DNA of 6,492 nucleotides, taken from NCBI GenBank assembly GCA_025997655.1, contig BNUW01000138.1, positions 1 to 6,492 of the forward strand. Reading direction: 5' to 3'. Both the position numbers and the translations under genes were made by a program. The stretch is from Spirochaetia bacterium (GTDB lineage: Bacteria; Spirochaetota; Spirochaetia; Treponematales; Breznakiellaceae). The notes beneath the pieces were generated by a model that worked only from the letters and a program-made list of their open reading frames with translations, did not search any database and was not told the origin of the DNA. This document shows positions 1-5,560 of this stretch, in pieces. Position 1 is the stretch's first letter; the number at the start of each line of letters is the position of its first letter.

Positions 1-56
1 ACCCTCGTTTCATCAAATGTACACTCCCAGGAGAATGCCTAAAAATACCATATCTT

Positions 57-105
57 AATTCTTTCTAAAGATCAAGATGTTTCGAAGAATTTTTTACTTT
101 TTTTT
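57..105 (+). terminator. Weak terminator-like hairpin with T-runs
   Basis: AATTCTT (57-63) pairs with AAGAATT (85-91), and a T-rich stretch with two T-runs follows to 105. The 21-nt interior can add a few imperfect pairs (AAA with TTT, ATC with GAT). The stem is AT-rich, so it is a poor intrinsic terminator by energy, but stem plus T-run is the right order for ending a gene that lies before the window. No coding sequence is seen before it, so this is a suggestion only. Confidence 0.3.
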
Positions 106-311
106 GGTAAAAATCCATCGGTTTCATTTTTGACTATACCCCGGTTTTTACTGGAATGCCAGATCAAATACTTGCCAAGTGTGCCGTCAAAACGCCTGTT
201 TTTGCTGTCGACCAAATAGGGAAGTACAGTCCGTGAGGGTCCGTGATTTTGGAACTAGCTCATCTTTTCGATACGTTGACATTCCGCCCCGGTCAGCATA
301 AGCTTGACAAT
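106..311 (+). other. Leader region upstream of glgP, no gene seen
   Basis: No supported gene lies here. A TTGACT hexamer at 130-135 could serve as a -35 box, but no good -10 box lies at the proper spacing, so no promoter is called. A GTG at 243 opens the glgP frame further upstream. The GAGGG before it (235-239) sits only 3 nt away, too close for a normal ribosome binding site, and the 23 extra residues do not look like the family's N-terminus. I therefore treat 243-311 as untranslated. Confidence 0.5.
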
Positions 312-2852
312 ATGAATATAGCTACCTACACGGTTAAACCGAAACTTCCCAATTCTCTTAAACCATTAGAAGAGATTGGCCGCAATCTCTGGCTTTCCTG
401 GAATTTTGACGCGGTCCAGCTTTTTATCCGGCTGGATTATGATGTTTGGATGCAAAGCCAGCAAAGCCCCATCCGGACCCTGGGCATGGTTAGCCAGGAA
501 CGGCTGGCGGCGGTAGCCAAGGATGATTCCTACATGGCCGCCCTGAACGAGGTGTACAGCCATTTTCTCAAGTATAAGAAGGGCGATACCTGGTATCACG
601 GCTCCAAAAAGGATGTGGTAGCTTATTTTTCCATGGAATACGGCATGGACGTGTCCCTTCCCATCTATTCAGGCGGCTTGGGCATGCTTTCCGGGGATCA
701 CATGAAGACCTCCTCCGATATGGGGCTGCCCCTGGTGGGTATCGGACTCCTGTACCGGCAGGGCTACTTTAAGCAGTACCTCAACGCCGACGGGTTCCAG
801 CAGGAAACATACCCCGAAAATGACTGGTACAATATGCCGGTGGAACGGAAGAACGATAAAGACGGCAATGCCATCAAAATTTCCGTGGATTTGGCGGGCC
901 GGGTGGCAGTCGCCCAGATCTGGGAAGTCAAGGTGGGCCGTAGTTTCCTCTACCTCCTGGATACTAATATAGAAGAAAACGCCCCGGATTTCCGGAATAT
1001 CACCGCCACCCTCTATGGCGGGGACAAGGAAACCCGGATTCAGCAGGAAATCCTCCTGGGGATAGGGGGTATCCGGGCACTCCGTGCGCTGGGGATCAAC
1101 CCTGCGGCAACCCACATGAACGAAGGCCACGCCGCCTTCCTTTGCCTGGAACGGGTCCGGGAAATCATGCAGGAAAAGCAATTTAACTTTGACGAAGCCC
1201 GTGAAGTGGTATGGCCCACCAATATCTTCACCACCCATACCCCGGTCCCTGCGGGCAATGAACGCTTCGATATAAGTCTTATCGAAAAATATATGCGGCC
1301 CTGGACACAGACCCTGGGCATTTCCTGGAAGGACTTCCTTGGCCTTGGCCGGGAGCATGTCTACGATGACCACGAAGCTTTCTGCATGACCGTGCTGGCC
1401 CTCAAATTTGCCGCCTATGCCAACGGGGTGTCCGCACTCCACGGCGAAGTGAGCCGCCGTATGTGGAAGGGCCTCTGGCCCAACCTACCCCTGGACGAAG
1501 TGCCCATCGGCCATGTTACCAACGGGGTGCACCCCCGGACCTGGATTTCCAACAACATGACGGATCTCCTGGACCGCTACTTCGGTCCCCGTTTCAATGA
1601 TGAGCCTACCAATCTGGCAATCTGGGACCGCATGGACCGCATCTCCGACGAGGAACTCTGGCGTACCCACGATCGGCGCCGTGAACGGCTGGTAGCCTTT
1701 GCCCGGGACCGTATCCGGCAGAACCTCAAGCGGAACGGGGCGGTGGAACGCCGCATCCAGAAGGCCGAGGACGTACTCTCCCCCTACATCCTGACCTTGG
1801 CTTTTGCCCGCCGCTTTGCCACCTATAAGCGGGGCAACCTGCTCCTCCGTGACCCGGACCGCCTGCTCCGGCTCCTGCGGGACAACGACCGGCCTATCCA
1901 ACTCATTTTTGCCGGAAAGGCCCACCCCATGGACTTGCCCGGCAAGGAACTGATCAAGGAAATCATCCACTTTGGCGAGCATCACGATGTGGAAAGCCGT
2001 ATCATCTTCCTGGAAAATTACGATATGACTATGTCCCATTACCTTACCTCCGGCGCCGATGTGTGGCTCAACACCCCCCGCCGCCCCCTGGAAGCCTCCG
2101 GCACCAGCGGCATGAAGGCCTCCATGAACGGGGTCCTGAACTGCTCCGTCCTGGACGGCTGGTGGGACGAAGCCTACAACGCCGGTGTGGGCTGGGCCAT
2201 AGGCCAGGGCGAGGAATACGAGGATACCAATCTACAAGACGAGGTGGAGAGCAAAGCCCTCTACGACCTCCTGGAACGGGAAATCATCCCCATGTTCTAC
2301 CAAAGAGGGCGGGACGGTCTGCCCCGTGAGTGGATAAAGATGATGAAGACCTGCATGAAGGAGATTGGTCATTCCATGTCCAGCCACCGGATGCTCATGG
2401 ACTATTCCAACAAGTTCTACTTCCCGGCCCTGAAAAACTACCGCCGCCTGGTCAAGGACGACTATACGGAGGGAAAGTCCCTGGCCGCCTACATGGGAAA
2501 GCTGCAGGGGAATTGGGACACCCTCAAAATTGCCAAAGTAGAGTCTAACTCGAAGCCGGTGATGCAAAGAGGGGATTCCCTTACGGTGACCGCCCACATT
2601 GAACTGGGCGTTTTGAAGCCGGAGGAGGTACTGGTCGAGCTGTACCACGGAACGGTCTCGAATCAGGGTAACGATATCACCAATGCCCGGCGCACCGAGA
2701 TGAAGGCCATCCGCAATGACGGCGGCAGCTATGTGTACCAGGTGCGTATCGACTGCGCCGATACGGGGCAGCAGGGGCACACGGTACGGATATTGCCCAA
2801 GCATGAAGCGCTGGTGCACCCGTACCGGACCGGGCTGATTAAGTGGGCGTAG
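312..2852 (+). CDS. glgP: Alpha-glucan (glycogen/maltodextrin) phosphorylase
   Basis: This cytoplasmic PLP enzyme releases glucose-1-phosphate from the non-reducing ends of alpha-1,4-glucans using phosphate, in glycogen or maltodextrin breakdown. The product is 846 aa and complete. The N-terminal part (about 10-115) resembles the DUF3417 region found in the long bacterial phosphorylases (TIGR02094 type) rather than the classic animal/E. coli form. The family core follows: YSGGLG at 119-124, HMNEGH at 268-273, THTPVPAG around H309, a YKRGN stretch, FAGKAHP, and the PLP site EASGTSGMKASMNG with the Schiff-base lysine at K602. The beta-rich tail from about 730 is also usual in this subgroup. ATG 312 is chosen because MNIATYTVKPKLPNSLKPLEE matches a normal family start; its ribosome binding site is weak. 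The gene is clearly GC-richer than everything after 2853, suggesting host chromosome. Substrate preference (glycogen or maltodextrin) cannot be told. Confidence 0.94.
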   Translation: MNIATYTVKPKLPNSLKPLEEIGRNLWLSWNFDAVQLFIRLDYDVWMQSQQSPIRTLGMVSQERLAAVAKDDSYMAALNEVYSHFLKYKKGDTWYHGSKKDVVAYFSMEYGMDVSLPIYSGGLGMLSGDHMKTSSDMGLPLVGIGLLYRQGYFKQYLNADGFQQETYPENDWYNMPVERKNDKDGNAIKISVDLAGRVAVAQIWEVKVGRSFLYLLDTNIEENAPDFRNITATLYGGDKETRIQQEILLGIGGIRALRALGINPAATHMNEGHAAFLCLERVREIMQEKQFNFDEAREVVWPTNIFTTHTPVPAGNERFDISLIEKYMRPWTQTLGISWKDFLGLGREHVYDDHEAFCMTVLALKFAAYANGVSALHGEVSRRMWKGLWPNLPLDEVPIGHVTNGVHPRTWISNNMTDLLDRYFGPRFNDEPTNLAIWDRMDRISDEELWRTHDRRRERLVAFARDRIRQNLKRNGAVERRIQKAEDVLSPYILTLAFARRFATYKRGNLLLRDPDRLLRLLRDNDRPIQLIFAGKAHPMDLPGKELIKEIIHFGEHHDVESRIIFLENYDMTMSHYLTSGADVWLNTPRRPLEASGTSGMKASMNGVLNCSVLDGWWDEAYNAGVGWAIGQGEEYEDTNLQDEVESKALYDLLEREIIPMFYQRGRDGLPREWIKMMKTCMKEIGHSMSSHRMLMDYSNKFYFPALKNYRRLVKDDYTEGKSLAAYMGKLQGNWDTLKIAKVESNSKPVMQRGDSLTVTAHIELGVLKPEEVLVELYHGTVSNQGNDITNARRTEMKAIRNDGGSYVYQVRIDCADTGQQGHTVRILPKHEALVHPYRTGLIKWA

Positions 2853-3084
2853 ACATTATTTTAGGCGGTACTATTGCAGGCAATCTTGACAAATATTCGC
2901 CCATTTTGTAAGCTTTATTCCGTTGTAGGTTTCGATAACCTTCAGAATGTGAATGATATTCCCCGGTTGTGTAATGGTAGCATGGCCGGGAAGGAAAAAT
3001 ATTAAAATCGTAATTCTTTATATTATAGGGAATTACGTGAAACTACCCTCTTCAAAGGGCGTTTCCATCTTCTTATATAAAAAG
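2853..3084. other. Spacer between glgP and integrase; composition shift
   Basis: No gene is supported here. The sequence turns AT-rich straight after the glgP stop, so the border between host DNA and the integrase-bearing element probably lies in or near this spacer. A TTGACA at 2886-2891 is a perfect -35 hexamer, but the sequence 17 bp on (TAAGCT, 2909-2914) is a poor -10, so a promoter is only possible. A TATTAT at 3021-3026 is another -10 candidate without a clear -35. A 15-nt hairpin (AGGTT 2927-2931 with AACCT 2937-2941) is also present. No strong terminator for glgP was found. Confidence 0.4.
2961..2990 (+). other. tRNA D-arm-like 30-nt motif, possible remnant
   Basis: The stretch contains GTGTAATGGTAGCA, which reads like the D-arm of a bacterial tRNA (Gln or Gly type). 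It is bracketed by CCCGG (2962-2966) and CCGGG (2986-2990), which can pair. Nothing after it forms an anticodon arm, T-arm or acceptor stem, so it is not a working tRNA. It could be a tRNA scrap left by integration or a chance hairpin. Integrases usually use the tRNA 3' end, which argues against a standard attachment site. Confidence 0.2.
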
Positions 3085-3124
3085 AACGACACATAAAACG
3101 GCAGATACCGTTTTCAATGTCGTT
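3085..3124 (+). promoter_or_regulatory. 40-nt two-step inverted repeat before the integrase gene
   Basis: The outer arms AACGACA (3085-3091) and TGTCGTT (3118-3124) and the inner arms AAAACGG (3095-3101) and CCGTTTT (3108-3114) pair perfectly. They are separated by a 3-by-3 internal loop and close on a 6-nt centre, CAGATA. The structure ends 3 nt before the integrase ribosome binding site. It could be an mRNA hairpin limiting integrase translation, a dimeric repressor operator, or a recombinase core site, since tyrosine recombinases bind inverted arms around a 6-8 bp spacer. The symmetry is seen directly; the role is inferred. Confidence 0.6.
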
Positions 3125-3127
3125 TAT

Positions 3128-3133
3128 AAGGAG
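3128..3133 (+). promoter_or_regulatory. Ribosome binding site of the integrase
   Basis: AAGGAG lies 6 nt before ATG 3140 and fixes the integrase start. It sits directly beside the inverted repeat at 3085-3124, so folding of that repeat in mRNA could affect ribosome access. Confidence 0.8.
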
Positions 3134-3139
3134 TGGAAT

Positions 3140-4489
3140 ATGCTCGAATCCTTGCCATATTCTATCTTTAAGAGGGCTGACCGCCCGTATTATCTGGTTT
3201 CCTTTAAAAACGACATTACCGGTGAATATTTGCCGGCAATTAGCACTAAGCAACTGACCAAGAAAGCGGCCATACGGACCGCGATAGACTGGCTTCGTGA
3301 TGGAATACCACAAAAAAGCGGCTCCCCGATTGGTCTAAAGAAGCTGTCACTACGGACGCTGTTCAAAGAAGCAGAGTTAACCCAAGATGACGCTGTTTTT
3401 TTCATTGACGAATTGAAGCATCAGGGACTAATCCGAAGTGCCGTCCTTATGGGGAGCAAGCAGGATCGGGATTTTGGACAATTCCTGGAGGATTGTTGGA
3501 CTTGGGACAAATCAGAATATATTTCTGAAAAGTTACGGCGCAGCCACAGTATCCACCGAACCTATGCCAAAAGCCAGCTATTGTCGGCCAAAAAATACTG
3601 GCTTGAACCTTTCAAGGGAAAGACATTGGGAGAGCTTTCACGGGAAGACCTTGAGGAGTTCGTAAAGAGCTTTGAAACAATGACCGTATCAGCGGCCCGA
3701 AAAAACCAAATCTTGAAAGCAGGACTTGTGCCCTTAAAATGGGCTTATAAAAAAAGGCTTATAGAGGACAATATTGGCGATGGGTTGGTCATGTTCTCCG
3801 GAGAAGATTCTAAACGGAAAATCCTGACCCCGGAACTTGCCAAGGCGCTTTTCACTAAGTCTTGGATAGATGAACGGGCTAGGATCGCCAATATGCTGGC
3901 AATGGTTACAGGGATGAGAGCCGGTGAGATACAAGGCTTGCGATTGCAGGACATGGGTGCAGATTGTATTTATATCCGCCATTCATGGAATTATCAGGAT
4001 GGTTTGAAACCGCCTAAAAATAACGAAGCGCGAACCGTCGAGCTTCCGTTCCCATCGGTGATTGCTGAGTTAATGGAACTGGCATCTCGAAATCCTTATG
4101 GCTGCAATATGGATAGTTTTATCTTTTGGAGTAAGGCAATGCCGACTAAGCCTATGGAAAGTCCCTTATTTCTATCGGCGCTCAGGGATGCTCTGGGTAA
4201 GATTGGCCTGAATGAAGCACAAACGTCAAGTTATACCTTCCATAGTTGGAGGCATTACTATACGGTCTATATGCGTAAGAAGGTTGATGAGAAGCTGCTG
4301 CAGAAGCAGACCGGGCATAAGACCCTTCCCATGTTGAACCGCTACTCTAACCATGAGCTGACCGAGGATCGGAAGCTCATACAGGATGCCCAAGTTGAAA
4401 TCTTCAAGGAGTTATTACCCTCATCTACTATCCGAAGATTCCCAATTGGACAGGTTAAGCCACAGGAAGCAGTAGGGGGTAACGTATGA
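3140..4489 (+). CDS. Tyrosine recombinase / phage-type integrase
   Basis: The 449-aa protein belongs to the tyrosine recombinase family, which cuts and joins DNA through a 3'-phosphotyrosine link to integrate and excise mobile elements. The catalytic residues are all visible: R260 in TGMRAGEI, H368 and R371 in HSWRH, H393 in TGHKT and nucleophile Y402 in RYSNH, with the usual nine-residue H-to-Y step. The segment PPKNNEARTVELP likely forms the beta-hairpin before the HxxR motif. Residues about 10-60 look like an arm-binding N-terminal domain and about 125-210 like the SAM-like core-binding domain. The start is supported by AAGGAG at 3128-3133. Its TGA overlaps the parA ATG (ATGA, 4486-4489), so the two are probably co-translated. 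Its lower GC than glgP suggests horizontal arrival. It appears intact; the element's attachment site and far end are not identified. Confidence 0.93.
   Translation: MLESLPYSIFKRADRPYYLVSFKNDITGEYLPAISTKQLTKKAAIRTAIDWLRDGIPQKSGSPIGLKKLSLRTLFKEAELTQDDAVFFIDELKHQGLIRSAVLMGSKQDRDFGQFLEDCWTWDKSEYISEKLRRSHSIHRTYAKSQLLSAKKYWLEPFKGKTLGELSREDLEEFVKSFETMTVSAARKNQILKAGLVPLKWAYKKRLIEDNIGDGLVMFSGEDSKRKILTPELAKALFTKSWIDERARIANMLAMVTGMRAGEIQGLRLQDMGADCIYIRHSWNYQDGLKPPKNNEARTVELPFPSVIAELMELASRNPYGCNMDSFIFWSKAMPTKPMESPLFLSALRDALGKIGLNEAQTSSYTFHSWRHYYTVYMRKKVDEKLLQKQTGHKTLPMLNRYSNHELTEDRKLIQDAQVEIFKELLPSSTIRRFPIGQVKPQEAVGGNV
4474..4480 (+). promoter_or_regulatory. Ribosome binding site of parA inside the integrase 3' end
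   Basis: AGGGGGT lies 5 nt before the parA ATG at 4486, within the last codons of the integrase gene. Together with the ATGA overlap it supports ATG 4486 as the true parA start and suggests translation coupled to the integrase. Confidence 0.65.
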
Positions 4490-4881
4490 AAACTATCGCC
4501 ATAAACTCAACAAAAGGGGGGACAGGGAAAAGTACCCTGTCCGTCATCTTTGCAAACGCATTGGTCAACGCCGGGTATAAGTGTCTTGTAATTGATACCG
4601 ACGCAAGCAATAGTTCGGCATCCTATTATCTTGATGAGGGGGGTTCCCTACGAAACGGTAAAGGAACGGAATATTTTCAACGTCTTTTTTGGTGGCCGGA
4701 TTCAGGATAACGCCATAAAAACAAACGGGAACATCGACCTTATCCACGGTGATGTTAGACTCAACGAGTTCCGCAGTACCGACAGCTTGAAAAAGCTGAA
4801 ACGATCCATGCAGGGGCTTGAGTACGATTATGCCATAATTGACACCGCACCCACCTATGACAACATCATCGGCAACGTCCT
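4486..4881 (+). pseudogene. parA: ParA-type partition ATPase, 5' part, frameshifted and cut off
   Basis: ParA ATPases bind non-specific DNA as ATP dimers and, with ParB bound at parS, move plasmids or chromosomal origins apart. The start MKTIAINSTKGGTGKST holds the deviant Walker A motif (KGGTGKST, residues 10-17), with Walker A' VIDTDASN near residue 37. After residue 52 the frame is lost at GAGGGGGG (G-run 4637-4642, one G too many). The next frame continues with VPYETVKERN and Walker B YAIIDTAP. Removing one G restores one reading frame. At 4881 the gene stops being parA and runs into antisense parB through a shared TCCT. The missing 3' part lies on the other strand at 5005-5432; joined, they give a 256-aa ParA of normal length. 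Either the frameshift or the break would ruin the product as written. Family assignment is secure; whether the damage is real is doubtful. Confidence 0.85.
4830..4881 (+). repeat. 52-bp inverted repeat, left arm (parA)
   Basis: This stretch is the exact reverse complement of 5381-5432 and covers the parA codons around the Walker B motif (IIDTAPTYDNIIGNVL). The match ends abruptly on both sides. It arises because the sequence runs forward over parA, then returns over the same piece on the other strand. Confidence 0.95.
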
Positions 4882-5004
4882 GCCGGACATTCGCTTTTAT
4901 CTGAATATCCCCAATCGGAATATCCTTGACCATGACGTTCACCGCACGGCTGTCCTGAGTTCCGGTCCGCGCCCGTATATCTTTTAGTGCGCTAATTGAT
5001 GCCA
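4878..5004. repeat. 127-bp direct repeat, internal copy (parB 5' end)
   Basis: The sequence is identical, base for base, to the final 127 bp of the window (6366-6492). The bases just before differ (G at 4877, A at 6365), and the second copy ends only because the window ends. Bases 4904-5005 also match 5426-5527 in inverted orientation. The repeat encodes about the first 42 residues of ParB on the minus strand. Confidence 0.97.
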
Positions 5005-5005
5005 T
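4878..5005 (-). pseudogene. parB: parB 5' fragment, first copy, fused to antisense parA
   Basis: Read on the minus strand, this encodes MASISALKDIRARTGTQDSR and continues to IKANVRQD, the start of ParB, then runs into antisense parA at the TCCT join. It keeps the natural upstream context: ribosome binding site, parA stop and TAATG overlap. The open frame continues past the join to about 4565 but the tail (VADDVVIGG and onwards) is antisense parA and not a real protein. The bases equal the 5' end of the long parB at 5561-6492. If the true molecule is unfolded, this and that copy are one and the same gene. Confidence 0.8.
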
Positions 5006-5010
5006 TATAT

Positions 5011-5017
5011 CACCTCC
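5011..5017 (-). promoter_or_regulatory. Ribosome binding site of parB
   Basis: On the minus strand GGAGGTG lies 5 nt before the parB ATG (complement of 5003-5005), inside the last codons of parA. It decides the MASISALK start over the GTG 21 codons further in. The overlap TAATG with the parA stop suggests coupled translation. For the long parB at the window's right end this site would fall beyond 6492. Confidence 0.85.
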
Positions 5018-5380
5018 GGTACAATAATTCCTAAAACGCTATAAATGAGGTTTTTGATTTCCTCATAACCTTTGCAGGTTTCGGCCTTGGAATCAATCTG
5101 GTAATTCCGCCTGTTGATGTACTTTCTGAACACACTACTCCGCGAGATATAGTTCTTATTGATGAAAGGGCCGAACATTTCATCCGCAAGAAAGAGATTG
5201 GTGATCTGGTTGCGGTAGGTGTTCTGGTTGTCGTTCAGGGGCTTCTCAAACTGGTTAAAAATGATATGGATGTCCAGTTTATCCAATTCCAGATCGGCCA
5301 GTTTCTCGAACTGATATTTCAGGGCCTGGAAGCTGAACATATCCTGCTGAACCGGGATAAGAAGAATGTCGCTTGCGGTA

Positions 5381-5432
5381 AGGACGTTGCCGATGATGTT
5401 GTCATAGGTGGGTGCGGTGTCAATTATGGCAT
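5381..5432 (-). repeat. 52-bp inverted repeat, right arm (parA)
   Basis: This is the exact reverse complement of 4830-4881. Its right end coincides with the ATGGCAT shared by antisense parA and the parB start, which is where the second strand switch occurs. Confidence 0.95.
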
Positions 5433-5527
5433 CAATTAGCGCACTAAAAGATATACGGGCGCGGACCGGAACTCAGGACAGCCGTGCGGTGAACGTCATG
5501 GTCAAGGATATTCCGATTGGGGATATT
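5426..5527 (+). pseudogene. parB: parB 5' fragment, inverted second copy (102 bp)
   Basis: The plus strand here carries the parB start ATG (5426) through IPIGDI, exactly the reverse complement of 4904-5005 and identical to the start of the long parB. After GGATATT (5521-5527) it leaves parB and enters sequence lying downstream of parB on the minus strand. Upstream it has antisense parA in place of the ribosome binding site, so it should not be translated efficiently. An open frame runs on to 5677 but is a chimera of 34 ParB residues and antisense sequence. Confidence 0.85.
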
Positions 5528-5560
5528 TTTTGCGCCATACAAAGCGGAAAAACTATGGTA
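5528..5560 (-). other. Short stretch 3' of parB on the minus strand
   Basis: These 33 bases follow the parB stop on the minus strand and end at the third strand switch, at a run of six T (5526-5531). They hold no gene or clear terminator. They are the only sequence from downstream of parB in the window, so the next gene of the operon, if any, is not seen. Confidence 0.5.

Larger units (their letters stand above)
5005..5432 (-). pseudogene. parA: ParA-type partition ATPase, 3' part, minus strand
   Basis: On the minus strand this encodes AIIDTAPTYDNIIGNVL followed by TASDILLIPVQQD, then MFSFQALKYQFEKLADLELD and onward to the C-terminus GIIVPEVI. This is the half missing from the parA piece at 4486-4881, overlapping it by 52 bp. 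The DILLIPVQQDMFS stretch is the usual ParA strand and switch after Walker B, and the tail has the expected helices and a lysine/arginine-rich RKYINRRN that may contact DNA. The stop TAA (5005-5007) overlaps the parB ATG as TAATG. At its upper end it runs into parB on the plus strand through a shared ATGGCAT (5426-5432). No start codon of its own with a ribosome binding site is seen, so this is a fragment and not a separate gene. Confidence 0.85.

Noticed and set aside
243..311. Upstream GTG start adding 23 residues to GlgP
   Set aside because: The extra residues do not resemble the family N-terminus, and GAGGG lies only 3 nt from GTG. ATG 312 gives a normal family start, although its own ribosome binding site is weak.
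669..1442. Long minus-strand open frame (257 aa) opposite glgP, with smaller ones at 1485-2039 and 2232-2819
   Set aside because: They lie antisense to a clearly real, GC-rich phosphorylase gene and have no recognisable domain or ribosome binding site; GC-rich codon bias produces such frames.
3438..3665. Small plus-strand frame (75 aa) inside the integrase gene, and minus-strand frames at 3734-3982
   Set aside because: They are overlapped by an intact integrase with all catalytic residues and show no independent signals.
4565..5005. 146-aa minus-strand frame beginning with MASISALKD as a novel short ParB-like protein
   Set aside because: Only the first about 42 residues are ParB; the rest is antisense parA reached through the microhomology join at 4878-4881.
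4830..5527. An invertible, phase-variable segment controlled by the adjacent tyrosine recombinase
   Set aside because: The inverted copies lie inside parA/parB coding sequence, differ in length at each join and end at 4-7 bp microhomologies. A recombinase-driven switch should show the same defined site at both ends of the segment.
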